Below are positions 37,191-45,341 of a stretch of 45,341 nucleotides of DNA, one piece after another. Each line of letters opens with the position of its first letter. Within the stretch, counting starts at the first letter, position 1. A program made the position numbers and the translations under genes. Below the pieces are notes generated by a model, which was not told where the DNA came from, made no database searches, and was given only the letters and a program-made list of their open reading frames with translations. The stretch is from contig JAUCBJ010005132.1 of NCBI GenBank assembly GCA_032718475.1, positions 1 to 45,341 of the forward strand, in the 5' to 3' direction. This DNA comes from Nemertoderma westbladi. Its lineage: Eukaryota > Xenacoelomorpha > Nemertodermatida > Nemertodermatidae.

Positions 37191-37959
37191 ACACAAGACA
37201 TGTCATGGGCTGTCCACCATGCTTATTCACTCCATGAGGCTGCCAAAGTACAAGATTATGCACTGGCTGGTCCTCACGGCGAAAGCAATGTCCTGCAAAG
37301 CGGAGGCGATTTTGTTCTAGTGTCAAGCTTGGGGGAACCAATGAGACACCTCCAATGTTATATAGTGTCTGGTTGGAGATGTGTGCATTGTACTTGACAC
37401 AATGAACCCGGCGTAGCATTCTTGTGAATGTGCCATCCAGAGATTTGGTGTCCTCAGCAGTTAGAGCCCAGCATGGACTCCCATAGAGGAGTACTGGAAC
37501 TACTGCTGCTCTAAATAACCGGACCTTAAGTTTCCGATTAATTCTCGGTGACTTCCAAATCCTGGAAAGCCTATTCAAGGCTGCCCATGCCTTTCCCTTA
37601 CGTATTCGAAGGTCCTCACCTGACTTCTGGATCCATGATCCCAGGTAACAGAAGTCATCCACATGCTCAAGCATACCATCTTTGGAGCGTATGCTCATCC
37701 GATCAGAGACTTGCTGAGGACTTTCAAAGTTAACTGTCAAAATTTTGATCTTTCTGGAGTTAATAAAAAGACCAACACTAGAAGCAGCATGTTCTAATGA
37801 GCTGAGGAGCCGTTGGGCTCCCTCTAGTGATTCTGAGAGTACTTCTAAGTCATCAGCAAAGTCTAGATCAGTTAGGTACTTGGCAGGATTTCCTCGACTT
37901 CTGGAGCCAGTAGGTGGAGTTATCATCACCCCATCATCATTGTGATGATCTAAGGACAT
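37189..37959 (-). pseudogene. RTE reverse transcriptase, C-terminal part
   Basis: 256 codons. It opens just upstream of the catalytic FADD box (LTDLDFADDLEVLSESLEG, residues about 29-47), followed by the thumb (FCYLGSWIQKSGE) and the RTE C-terminal region (VLLYGSPCWALTAED, LDGTFTRMLRRVH, RLRFAGHCFRREDQ). The reading frame ends at MTCLV with a stop at 37189. One base over, the sequence continues DRELWRRSFVVKPAQHS and a stop (37190-37137), which is the usual end of RTE proteins, so a deletion with frameshift removed about 20 codons here. The palm and finger motifs before FADD are missing. Confidence 0.85.
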
Positions 37960-38354
37960 GCGTAGAACATAGCATCATTGATGGCATCAACCTGTTGGTT
38001 TATTAGCTCCTGGAGATTAACAGAGTACTGCCTATTCAGGGACCTAGATGCAGCCTTAACTGCATTCTTGGCCGCTGTAGTCTGTTTGAGTCGGGACTCT
38101 TTCTGCGCCTTATAAAGGTCATTTCGGCACTTCTGAATTTTGTTGTCAGTCCAGGGGGCCCTTTTCCTGTTTCGAGGGTATACGGGAACTGTATCTGCAG
38201 CTGCTAACTTAACTGCTTCTGTGAAGGCAGTATAGCCCTCACAGTGATCTGCCGCCTCAGAGGCAAGAACCTCATACCTGTTGCTCAGCTGTAGTGTGAA
38301 GCTGGATCTCACCCTTGGCTGTTGCAACAGAGAGGACCAGTCATGCCGCGGCAA
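37950..38354 (-). pseudogene. RTE linker between endonuclease and reverse transcriptase
   Basis: An open frame of about 134 codons with the pattern expected between the endonuclease and the reverse transcriptase: a basic stretch with RKRAPWTDNKIQKCRNDLYK, then a helical Lys/Ala-rich part, ending ELINQQVDAINDAMFYACP. There is no reverse transcriptase finger or palm sequence after it. The next recognisable text is just before the FADD motif, in another frame, so roughly the first two thirds of the reverse transcriptase have been deleted at about 37955-37965. Confidence 0.7.
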
Positions 38355-38373
38355 GGCAGATTTCGTTGTTCTG

Positions 38374-39295
38374 CTAGCACGCAGACTTAAGTCTTACCTT
38401 GGCCACAATAAGGCGGTGATCACTGGAGAAGGGTCGAAGTGTAAATGCATTACAGTCTTGTATAGAGCTCCTGTATTTCCTATGAAACAGAATATGGTCT
38501 ATCTGGGACTTGTGACCACTGGGTCCACTATGAGTCCATACCTTTCCAGTTCGCATCTTGAACTGGGTTCCAGCCGAAAACAATCCATTTCCAGAGATAA
38601 AATCCTGAAGAATGACGGAATTTCGGTTAACACTATTGCTATTAACCCAGGGCGATGTAGGTGATTGATGCAGACTTGCATTAAAGTCTCCCAGGAATGT
38701 TAAGAATGCATGCTGATCCACTCCATCAGTAGCTGCTTGTAGATTATGGTAGAAATTTTCCACCTCCTCTACAGGGGCAACACTAGTTGGAGAGTAGCAC
38801 ACAATCAGAACCACCTTAGGAAACTTCTTAGCCAGTCTTCCAGAACATGAGAAGTGACAACGGATGATGCGGTTAGAGATTTGGTCTATTTTGTCCAATG
38901 CTGCATGTGCAGTTGGATTCATCAAAAGACCAATTCCACCATTGCCACTATCATCTGCTGAAGCGAGGGCGAGTCGCCAACCGCACCCCATGTCCTTAAT
39001 CAGAACCTCATCAGTCTGTCCAGTCTGCATTCGGTGCTCTTGAACACCCACTGCGCTAATTAAGAGAAAGCTTATCTGCCAAGGCAGTCAGCTCACCTTG
39101 TCGCATTGGGGACCCGAGTGTTAGGGTGTTTACTGAGGCTAGTCTAGTGACTTGCCTCAGATTCACCAATGACTTTGTTGGTCGGGGTGGAACATGAGAG
39201 TAGCCTCCAACTCCAGAATCCCTCTCCCCCTCACAATCTGGCCTCCCTGGTGACCCAGGGTTTGAGCCAGAAAGGTCATCAGGAAAGGGACTCAA
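38374..39295 (-). pseudogene. RTE endonuclease domain (APE type), frameshifted
   Basis: Nicks target DNA to prime reverse transcription in intact elements. Two frames join near 39056: the first (39295-39056) ends with ASVNTLTLGSP and ADKLSLN, where VNTL fits the catalytic Asn motif. The second (39051-38374) starts GVQEHR with the catalytic Glu. Reading the bases across the join gives ISAVGVQEHR one frame over, so a small indel made the break. Further motifs are in order: LTFLGDFNAS (Asp and Asn), SQIDHILFH and SSDHRLIVAKV (Asp-His). All catalytic motifs survive, but the frame does not. Confidence 0.82.
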
Positions 39296-39322
39296 AGAAT
39301 TGTTGGCTGCCCTCTCTCCAGA

Positions 39323-39342
39323 GGGGGGGGGGGGGGGGGGGG
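39323..39342. repeat. Homopolymer G20 (C20 on the element strand)
   Basis: Twenty consecutive G on the plus strand, inside the 5' leader of the RTE element. It gives a polyproline run in one frame. Such a tract is prone to length errors in sequencing. Confidence 0.95.
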
Positions 39343-39937
39343 TGAGACAGGCAGCCGGTCAGGAGATAACTGACGCCTGTGAGACCGATTGTGTCCGGTA
39401 ATTCCACTGGCCTCTAGTGGCCGGACCTCCGCATTACTAATGTAATCCATAGTGGGGGTTGGGGGGTGCTTTTTCGCCGAGTCAGCTCTCGGAGCAAATA
39501 CCACACCCTGGTTTGGCATTCGACAGGTTGGGTGTCGCAGTCAGATATGAGGCCCATCACCCATATCTACTCTGGCGCACATGACCCACCATTGGCTGTG
39601 CAGCTCATCTGCTGGGTCATTCCCTTTACCCCTGCTGCCAGGTGCAGGTCGCAGTGAAGTGCACTCAGAGTGGACATTGGAACACTCTACTCCTGACCAG
39701 CCATTGGTAGATCACCATCTGCCTGGCCAGGCCATATACCCCTGCAGCCAAGTATATGGGCCCTTAATCCAGGACCCAGGGCGTCCTTATCCCAGAACGA
39801 AGGGGATCCTAGTTACAGGACCAGATTTGCCCTAGTAAGAGGGTCTATGCAGCTACAGGTGGCACCTCCTCTATGCTGCATGGAGGTGGCAAGTTTTCCT
39901 GATCATTGACCTAGAATACCTGACCTGACCTGACCTG

Positions 39938-40338
39938 AATCTTCTTTCTGTACCCCTTTGGCCTGCAACACAGTCAGTGGGTCGTCTCTTGGCGCAGCAG
40001 TTACCTATTATTCCCAATCTTGCTCCCTTCAAAACTCCTCGCAATCAGGGCTTAAAAAGTAGCAGACGGATATACAATGAACCCTAGAATCATATGACAC
40101 AACTTAGAATAATGTTTGGTTAAGAAAAAAGTTAGAATAATGGAAAGCGGACGTCCCTAATGGGAAACCTAATGAGTGTGGGATTCCACGTGTTCCCATT
40201 ACAGCCTCCCTCCCCATAATCAGTAATAGGATGGCTCAACAGTCGTGAAACTTACAACATTTAAAAGACTGTTTATTTATTATGTATTAGATGTATTTTA
40301 TGTTTTGTGATTGTTCTTCACTTTTTTGTAGCACAACA
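39938..40338. other. Unassigned intronic DNA
   Basis: About 400 bp of intron 2 between the RTE 5' end and the 22-bp minisatellite. No exon, RNA or repeat seen. Confidence 0.5.
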
Positions 40339-41025
40339 GGTTCAGTTTGACTTACCCAATGGTTCAGTTTGATTCACCTAATGGTTCAGTTTTACTCTCA
40401 CAATGGTTCAGTTTCACTCACACATTGGTTCAGTTTGACTCACACATTGGTTCGGTTTCACTCAACTAATGGTTCAGTTTGAATCACACCTTGGTTCAGT
40501 TTACTAACCCAATGGTTCAGTTTGACTCACACATTGGTTCAGTTTGACTCACACATTGGTACAGTTTGACTCACACATTGGTTCAGTTTCAATCAACTAA
40601 TAGTTCATTTTGAATCACACGGTTCAGTTTGACTTACACATTGGTTCAGTTTGACTCACACATTGGTTCAGTTTGACTCACACATTAGTTCAGTTTGACT
40701 CAACTAATGGTTGAGTTTGACTCCCACAGTGGTTCAGTTTGACTCACACAATGGTTCAGTTTGACTCATACATTGGTTCAGTTTGACTCACCTATTGGTT
40801 CAGTTTGACTCACACATTGGTTCAGTTTGACTCACCCATTGGTTCAGTTTAACTCACACATTGGTTAAGTTTGACTCACCTAATGCTTCCGTTTGACTCA
40901 ACTAATGGTTCAGTTTGACTTACCTATTGGTTAAGTTTGACTTGAACATTGGTTATGTTTGACTCACACATTCGTTCAGTTTGACTCAGCCATTGGTTCA
41001 GTTTGACTCACCCATTGGTTCAGTT
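40339..41025 (-). repeat. 22-bp degenerate minisatellite, about 31 units, containing a donor-like motif
   Basis: Plus-strand units read GGTTCAGTTTGACTCAC plus ACATT, with many substitutions and some short units. On the transcribed strand each unit carries (G/T)GTGAGTCAAACTGAACC. That is the same as the intron sequence directly after the junction in the last 59-bp unit: ATAG then GTGAGTCAAACTGAACCA (41034 downward). The array therefore appears to have grown from the first bases of intron 2. Its divergence is much higher than that of the adjoining 59-bp array, so it is older. Confidence 0.9.
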
Positions 41026-44000
41026 TGACTCACCTATCCCGTAACCCTCACCACCGAACGGCGCACCAACCGAACGTAGAACGCTGACTCACCTATCCCG
41101 TAACCCTCACCACCGAACGGCGCACCAACCGAACGTAGAACGCTGACTCACCTATCCCGTAACCCTCACCACCGAACGGCGCACCAACCGAACGTAGAAC
41201 GCTGACTCACCTATCCCGTAACCCTCACCACCGAACGGCGCACCAACCGAACGTAGAACGCTGACTCACCTATCCCGTAACCCTCACCACCGAACGGCGC
41301 ACCAACCGAACGTAGAACGCTGACTCACCTATCCCGTAACCCTCACCACCGAACGGCGCACCAACCGAACGTAGAACGCTGACTCACCTATCCCGTAACC
41401 CTCACCACCGAACGGCGCACCAACCGAACGTAGAACGCTGACTCACCTATCCCGTAACCCTCACCACCGAACGGCGCACCAACCGAACGTAGAACGCTGA
41501 CTCACCTATCCCGTAACCCTCACCACCGAACGGCGCACCAACCGAACGTAGAACGCTGACTCACCTATCCCGTAACCCTCACCACCGAACGGCGCACCAA
41601 CCGAACGTAGAACGCTGACTCACCTATCCCGTAACCCTCACCACCGAACGGCGCACCAACCGAACGTAGAACGCTGACTCACCTATCCCGTAACCCTCAC
41701 CACCGAACGGCGCACCAACCGAACGTAGAACGCTGACTCACCTATCCCGTAACCCTCACCACCGAACGGCGCACCAACCGAACGTAGAACGCTGACTCAC
41801 CTATCCCGTAACCCTCACCACCGAACGGCGCACCAACCGAACGTAGAACGCTGACTCACCTATCCCGTAACCCTCACCACCGAACGGCGCACCAACCGAA
41901 CGTAGAACGCTGACTCACCTATCCCGTAACCCTCACCACCGAACGGCGCACCAACCGAACGTAGAACGCTGACTCACCTATCCCGTAACCCTCACCACCG
42001 AACGGCGCACCAACCGAACGTAGAACGCTGACTCACCTATCCCGTAACCCTCACCACCGAACGGCGCACCAACCGAACGTAGAACGCTGACTCACCTATC
42101 CCGTAACCCTCACCACCGAACGGCGCACCAACCGAACGTAGAACGCTGACTCACCTATCCCGTAACCCTCACCACCGAACGGCGCACCAACCGAACGTAG
42201 AACGCTGACTCACCTATCCCGTAACCCTCACCACCGAACGGCGCACCAACCGAACGTAGAACGCTGACTCACCTATCCCGTAACCCTCACCACCGAACGG
42301 CGCACCAACCGAACGTAGAACGCTGACTCACCTATCCCGTAACCCTCACCACCGAACGGCGCACCAACCGAACGTAGAACGCTGACTCACCTATCCCGTA
42401 ACCCTCACCACCGAACGGCGCACCAACCGAACGTAGAACGCTGACTCACCTATCCCGTAACCCTCACCACCGAACGGCGCACCAACCGAACGTAGAACGC
42501 TGACTCACCTATCCCGTAACCCTCACCACCGAACGGCGCACCAACCGAACGTAGAACGCTGACTCACCTATCCCGTAACCCTCACCACCGAACGGCGCAC
42601 CAACCGAACGTAGAACGCTGACTCACCTATCCCGTAACCCTCACCACCGAACGGCGCACCAACCGAACGTAGAACGCTGACTCACCTATCCCGTAACCCT
42701 CACCACCGAACGGCGCACCAACCGAACGTAGAACGCTGACTCACCTATCCCGTAACCCTCACCACCGAACGGCGCACCAACCGAACGTAGAACGCTGACT
42801 CACCTATCCCGTAACCCTCACCACCGAACGGCGCACCAACCGAACGTAGAACGCTGACTCACCTATCCCGTAACCCTCACCACCGAACGGCGCACCAACC
42901 GAACGTAGAACGCTGACTCACCTATCCCGTAACCCTCACCACCGAACGGCGCACCAACCGAACGTAGAACGCTGACTCACCTATCCCGTAACCCTCACCA
43001 CCGAACGGCGCACCAACCGAACGTAGAACGCTGACTCACCTATCCCGTAACCCTCACCACCGAACGGCGCACCAACCGAACGTAGAACGCTGACTCACCT
43101 ATCCCGTAACCCTCACCACCGAAGATCCCGTAACCCTCACCACCGAACGGCGCACCAACCGAACGTAGAACGCTGACTCACCTATCCCGTAACCCTCACC
43201 ACCGAACGGCGCACCAACCGAACGTAGAACGCTGACTCACCTATCCCGTAACCCTCACCACCGAACGGCGCACCAACCGAACGTAGAACGCTGACTCACC
43301 TATCCCGTAACCCTCACCACCGAACGGCGCACCAACCGAACGTAGAACGCTGACTCACCTATCCCGTAACCCTCACCACCGAACGGCGCACCAACCGAAC
43401 GTAGAACGCTGACTCACCTATCCCGTAACCCTCACCACCGAACGGCGCACCAACCGAACGTAGAACGCTGACTCACCTATCCCGTAACCCTCACCACCGA
43501 ACGGCGCACCAACCGAACGTAGAACGCTGACTCACCTATCCCGTAACCCTCACCACCGAACGGCGCACCAACCGAACGTAGAACGCTGACTCACCTATCC
43601 CGTAACCCTCACCACCGAACGGCGCACCAACCGAACGTAGAACGCTGACTCACCTATCCCGTAACCCTCACCACCGAACGGCGCACCAACCGAACGTAGA
43701 ACGCTGACTCACCTATCCCGTAACCCTCACCACCGAACGGCGCACCAACCGAACGTAGAACGCTGACTCACCTATCCCGTAACCCTCACCACCGAACGGC
43801 GCACCAACCGAACGTAGAACGCTGACTCACCTATCCCGTAACCCTCACCACCGAACGGCGCACCAACCGAACGTAGAACGCTGACTCACCTATCCCGTAA
43901 CCCTCACCACCGAACGGCGCACCAACCGAACGTAGAACGCTGACTCACCTATCCCGTAACCCTCACCACCGAACGGCGCACCAACCGAACGTAGAACGCT

Positions 44001-44353
44001 GACTCACCTATCCCGTAACCCTCACCACCGAACGGCGCACCAACCGAACGTAGAACGCTGACTCACCTATCCCGTAACCCTCACCACCGAACGGCGCACC
44101 AACCGAACGTAGAACGCTGACTCACCTATCCCGTAACCCTCACCACCGAACGGCGCACCAACCGAACGTAGAACGCTGACTCACCTATCCCGTAACCCTC
44201 ACCACCGAACGGCGCACCAACCGAACGTAGAACGCTGACTCACCTATCCCGTAACCCTCACCACCGAACGGCGCACCAACCGAACGTAGAACGCTGACTC
44301 ACCTATCCCGTAACCCTCACCACCGAACGGCGCACCAACCGAACGTAGAACGC
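41026..44353 (-). repeat. 59-bp satellite, 56 units, made from the 3' end of exon A plus its splice donor
   Basis: Thirty-five perfect units (41026-43090), one 83-bp unit with a 24-bp internal duplication (43091-43173) and twenty more perfect units (43174-44353). On the minus strand a unit is the last 51 nt of exon A, starting GCGTTCTACG and ending TTACGGGATAG, plus the first 8 nt of intron 2, GTGAGTCA. The unit nearest exon A is the real exon end. At the far end the last unit runs on into the 22-bp array through GTGAGTCAAACTG. The array thus holds 56 copies of a near-consensus donor (ATAG then GTGAGT). I saw no substitution among the regular units, so amplification or homogenisation is very recent. 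Confidence 0.96.
44297..44302 (-). promoter_or_regulatory. 5' splice site of exon A (intron 2, phase 1)
   Basis: The minus strand reads GGGATAG then GTGAGT, a strong donor. It is the first of 56 identical donors spaced 59 bp apart. It is taken as the real one because it is nearest to the exon and because the next donor would be reached only after an in-frame stop: the codon TAG at 44246-44244, formed by the end of the second unit. Confidence 0.85.
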
Positions 44354-44439
44354 ACTCGGGATCTGTGGCCACCTCGTGCGTGATTATTGGATTATCGTAT
44401 ATAAACATATCCAACGTGCTTGGATGGCTGTCGTTGCCC
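44303..44439 (-). CDS. Grin3-like: Exon A: NMDA-type glutamate receptor (GluN3-like), S2 ligand-binding segment
   Basis: Internal exon of 137 nt: 1 nt completing a codon, 45 codons, 1 nt starting the Gly finished by exon B. It reads GNDSHPSTLDMFIYD, NPIITHEVATDPECV, LRSVGAPFGGEGYGI. The FIYD Asp is at the position of the Asp that binds the amino group of the agonist in NMDA subunits. The Cys in PEC is the expected first partner of the S2 disulfide, the second being at the start of exon C. VG.PF..EGYGIG is, as I recall it, specific to the GluN3 class. The acceptor is TTGTCTTGTGTTTCCAG. The last 51 nt of the exon are the coding part of the 59-bp satellite unit. An open frame extends on both sides, but the upstream part is intron and the downstream part is satellite. 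Confidence 0.92.
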
Positions 44440-44740
44440 CTGGAAACACAAGACAAGGTATCCAATTACTCCTACATTTATAACAACAGTCTGAATAATG
44501 CATCTCACTCAATTGTTCGAAATCTCCCTCTCCTTTGTCCCACAGCTTTAAGAATCATTGAACATACCCCCCCCCCCCCCCCCCCCCCATCTTTTAATGA
44601 AGAAACCATCATTTTGGTTTATATAATGCGGAATTTTGAATTCGGAGTCTGTAAAATTTTTTAACGACTCCATCATTTATTTGTAATTATTTACAATTAT
44701 AATTAGACAAAATAAAATAGAAAATGTTAAGGCCTTTGCT
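44440..44740 (-). other. 3' end of intron 1 with acceptor and C22 tract
   Basis: On the minus strand this ordinary AT-rich stretch leads to the acceptor TTGTCTTGTGTTTCCAG at 44440. It includes a homopolymer of 22 C on the plus strand (44567-44588). Nothing else recognised. Confidence 0.7.
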
Positions 44741-45341
44741 AATGAATAATGTGGTACTCGCTAGAAACCATGGCTGAGTGCTTAATGAATAATGTGGCAC
44801 TCACTAGAAACCATGGCTGAGTGCTTAATGAATAATGTGGTACTCGATAGAAACCATGGCTGAGTGCTTAATGAATAATGTGGTACTCACTAGAAACCAT
44901 GGCTGAGTGCTTAATGAATAATGTGGTACTCACTAGAAACCATGGCTGAGTGCTTAATGAATAATGTGGTACTCACTAGAAACCATGGCTGAGTGCTTAC
45001 TGAATAATGTGGTACTCACTAGAAACCATGGCTGAGTGCTTATTGAATAATGTGGTACTCACTAGAAACCATGGCTGAGTGCTTAATGAATAATGTGGTA
45101 CTCACTAGAAACCATGGCTGAGTGCTTAATGAATAATGTGGTACTCACTAGAAACCATGGCTGAGTGCTTAATGAATAATGAGATACTCACTAGAAACCA
45201 TGGCTGAGTGCTTAATGAATAATGTGGTACTCACTAGAAACCATGGCTGAGTGCTTAATGAATAATGAGGTACTCACTAGAAACCATGGCTGAGTGCTTA
45301 ATGAATAATGTGGTACTCACTAGAAACCATGGCTGAGTGCT
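44741..45341 (-). repeat. 43-bp satellite, about 14 units to the window edge, containing a donor-like motif
   Basis: Fourteen nearly identical units of 43 bp; the plus strand holds AATGAATAATGTGGTACTCA, then CTAGAAACCATGGCTGAGTG and CTT. Few substitutions occur (GTACTCG, GCACTCA, GAGATACTC). On the transcribed strand each unit contains TTTCTA then GTGAGTACC, a fair splice donor. The array lies on the 5' side of intron 1 and runs out of the window. By analogy with introns 2 and 3 it may begin at the donor of the next exon, but that exon is outside the window. Confidence 0.93.

Larger units (their letters stand above)
37089..39937 (-). mobile_element. RTE-clade non-LTR retrotransposon, decayed and internally deleted
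   Basis: Read on the minus strand. From 5' to 3' it has a leader with a GGTCA-type pentamer run at the extreme 5' side (39919-39938), an apurinic-type endonuclease, a linker, only the last part of the reverse transcriptase, an RTE-type C-terminal domain, a 3' untranslated part of about 45 bp and a (TAG)6 tail at 37106-37089. The short 3' end with a trinucleotide tail and the C-terminal wording (LDGTFTRMLR, RLRFAGHC, LVLWQPHG) are typical of RTE elements. It lies in intron 2 in the same orientation as the host gene. At least two frameshifts plus an internal loss make it inactive. The 5' limit is an estimate. Confidence 0.82.

Noticed and set aside
39292-39835. Open frames upstream of the RTE endonuclease as host genes
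   Set aside because: They lie in the element leader, include the G20 tract, and show no recognisable domain.
41026-44353. CRISPR array
   Set aside because: The whole 59-bp unit is identical with no variable spacers, and the unit is explained by exon plus donor in a eukaryotic gene.
44244-44465. Open frame taken as one small gene
   Set aside because: Only 44439-44303 is exon. The part before it is intron with a clear acceptor and the part after it is satellite.

Overview
The window is nuclear DNA of an animal, most likely a marine invertebrate. It has spliced exons with GT/AG borders, an RTE-clade retrotransposon, a tRNA-derived SINE, a relic of a second retroelement and very large satellite arrays, and no bacterial-type genes. 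The phylum cannot be fixed from the sequence alone.

The main gene is on the minus strand and its coding parts are only short islands. Three exons (44439-44303, 36650-36534, 7175-6970) join in phase into about 153 codons. They encode the end of the S2 ligand-binding lobe and the M4 membrane helix of an NMDA-type ionotropic glutamate receptor, most like the GluN3 class. Further exons must lie to the right of 45341; a conserved splice donor at 6969 says the gene also continues to the left.

Layout from right to left, in the direction of transcription. Intron 1 (partial) holds a 43-bp satellite (44741 to the window edge) and a C22 tract. Exon A runs straight into a nearly perfect 59-bp satellite of 56 units (41026-44353), in which each unit is the last 51 nt of exon A plus the first 8 nt of the following intron. 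A degenerate 22-bp minisatellite (40339-41025) follows, which also carries the donor motif. Then come a decayed RTE element (about 37089-39937), a (GGAC)61 microsatellite ending 28 bp before the acceptor, and exon B. The donor of exon B is itself the first, degenerate unit of a 16-bp satellite of about 29 kb (7471-36527, near 1,800 units), which fills almost all of intron 3. Exon C follows. Everything left of 6969 is presumably intron 4 or later, with an interrupted retroelement relic, a SINE, an inverted array of 150-bp modules and GC-rich short tandem repeats.

The most notable observation is that tandem arrays in consecutive introns of one gene start at the 5' splice site and carry a donor-like motif in every unit. 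In two introns the array can be traced base by base to the exon/intron junction. I know of no described system of this kind. Whether it is a mutational by-product or affects splicing cannot be decided from sequence.
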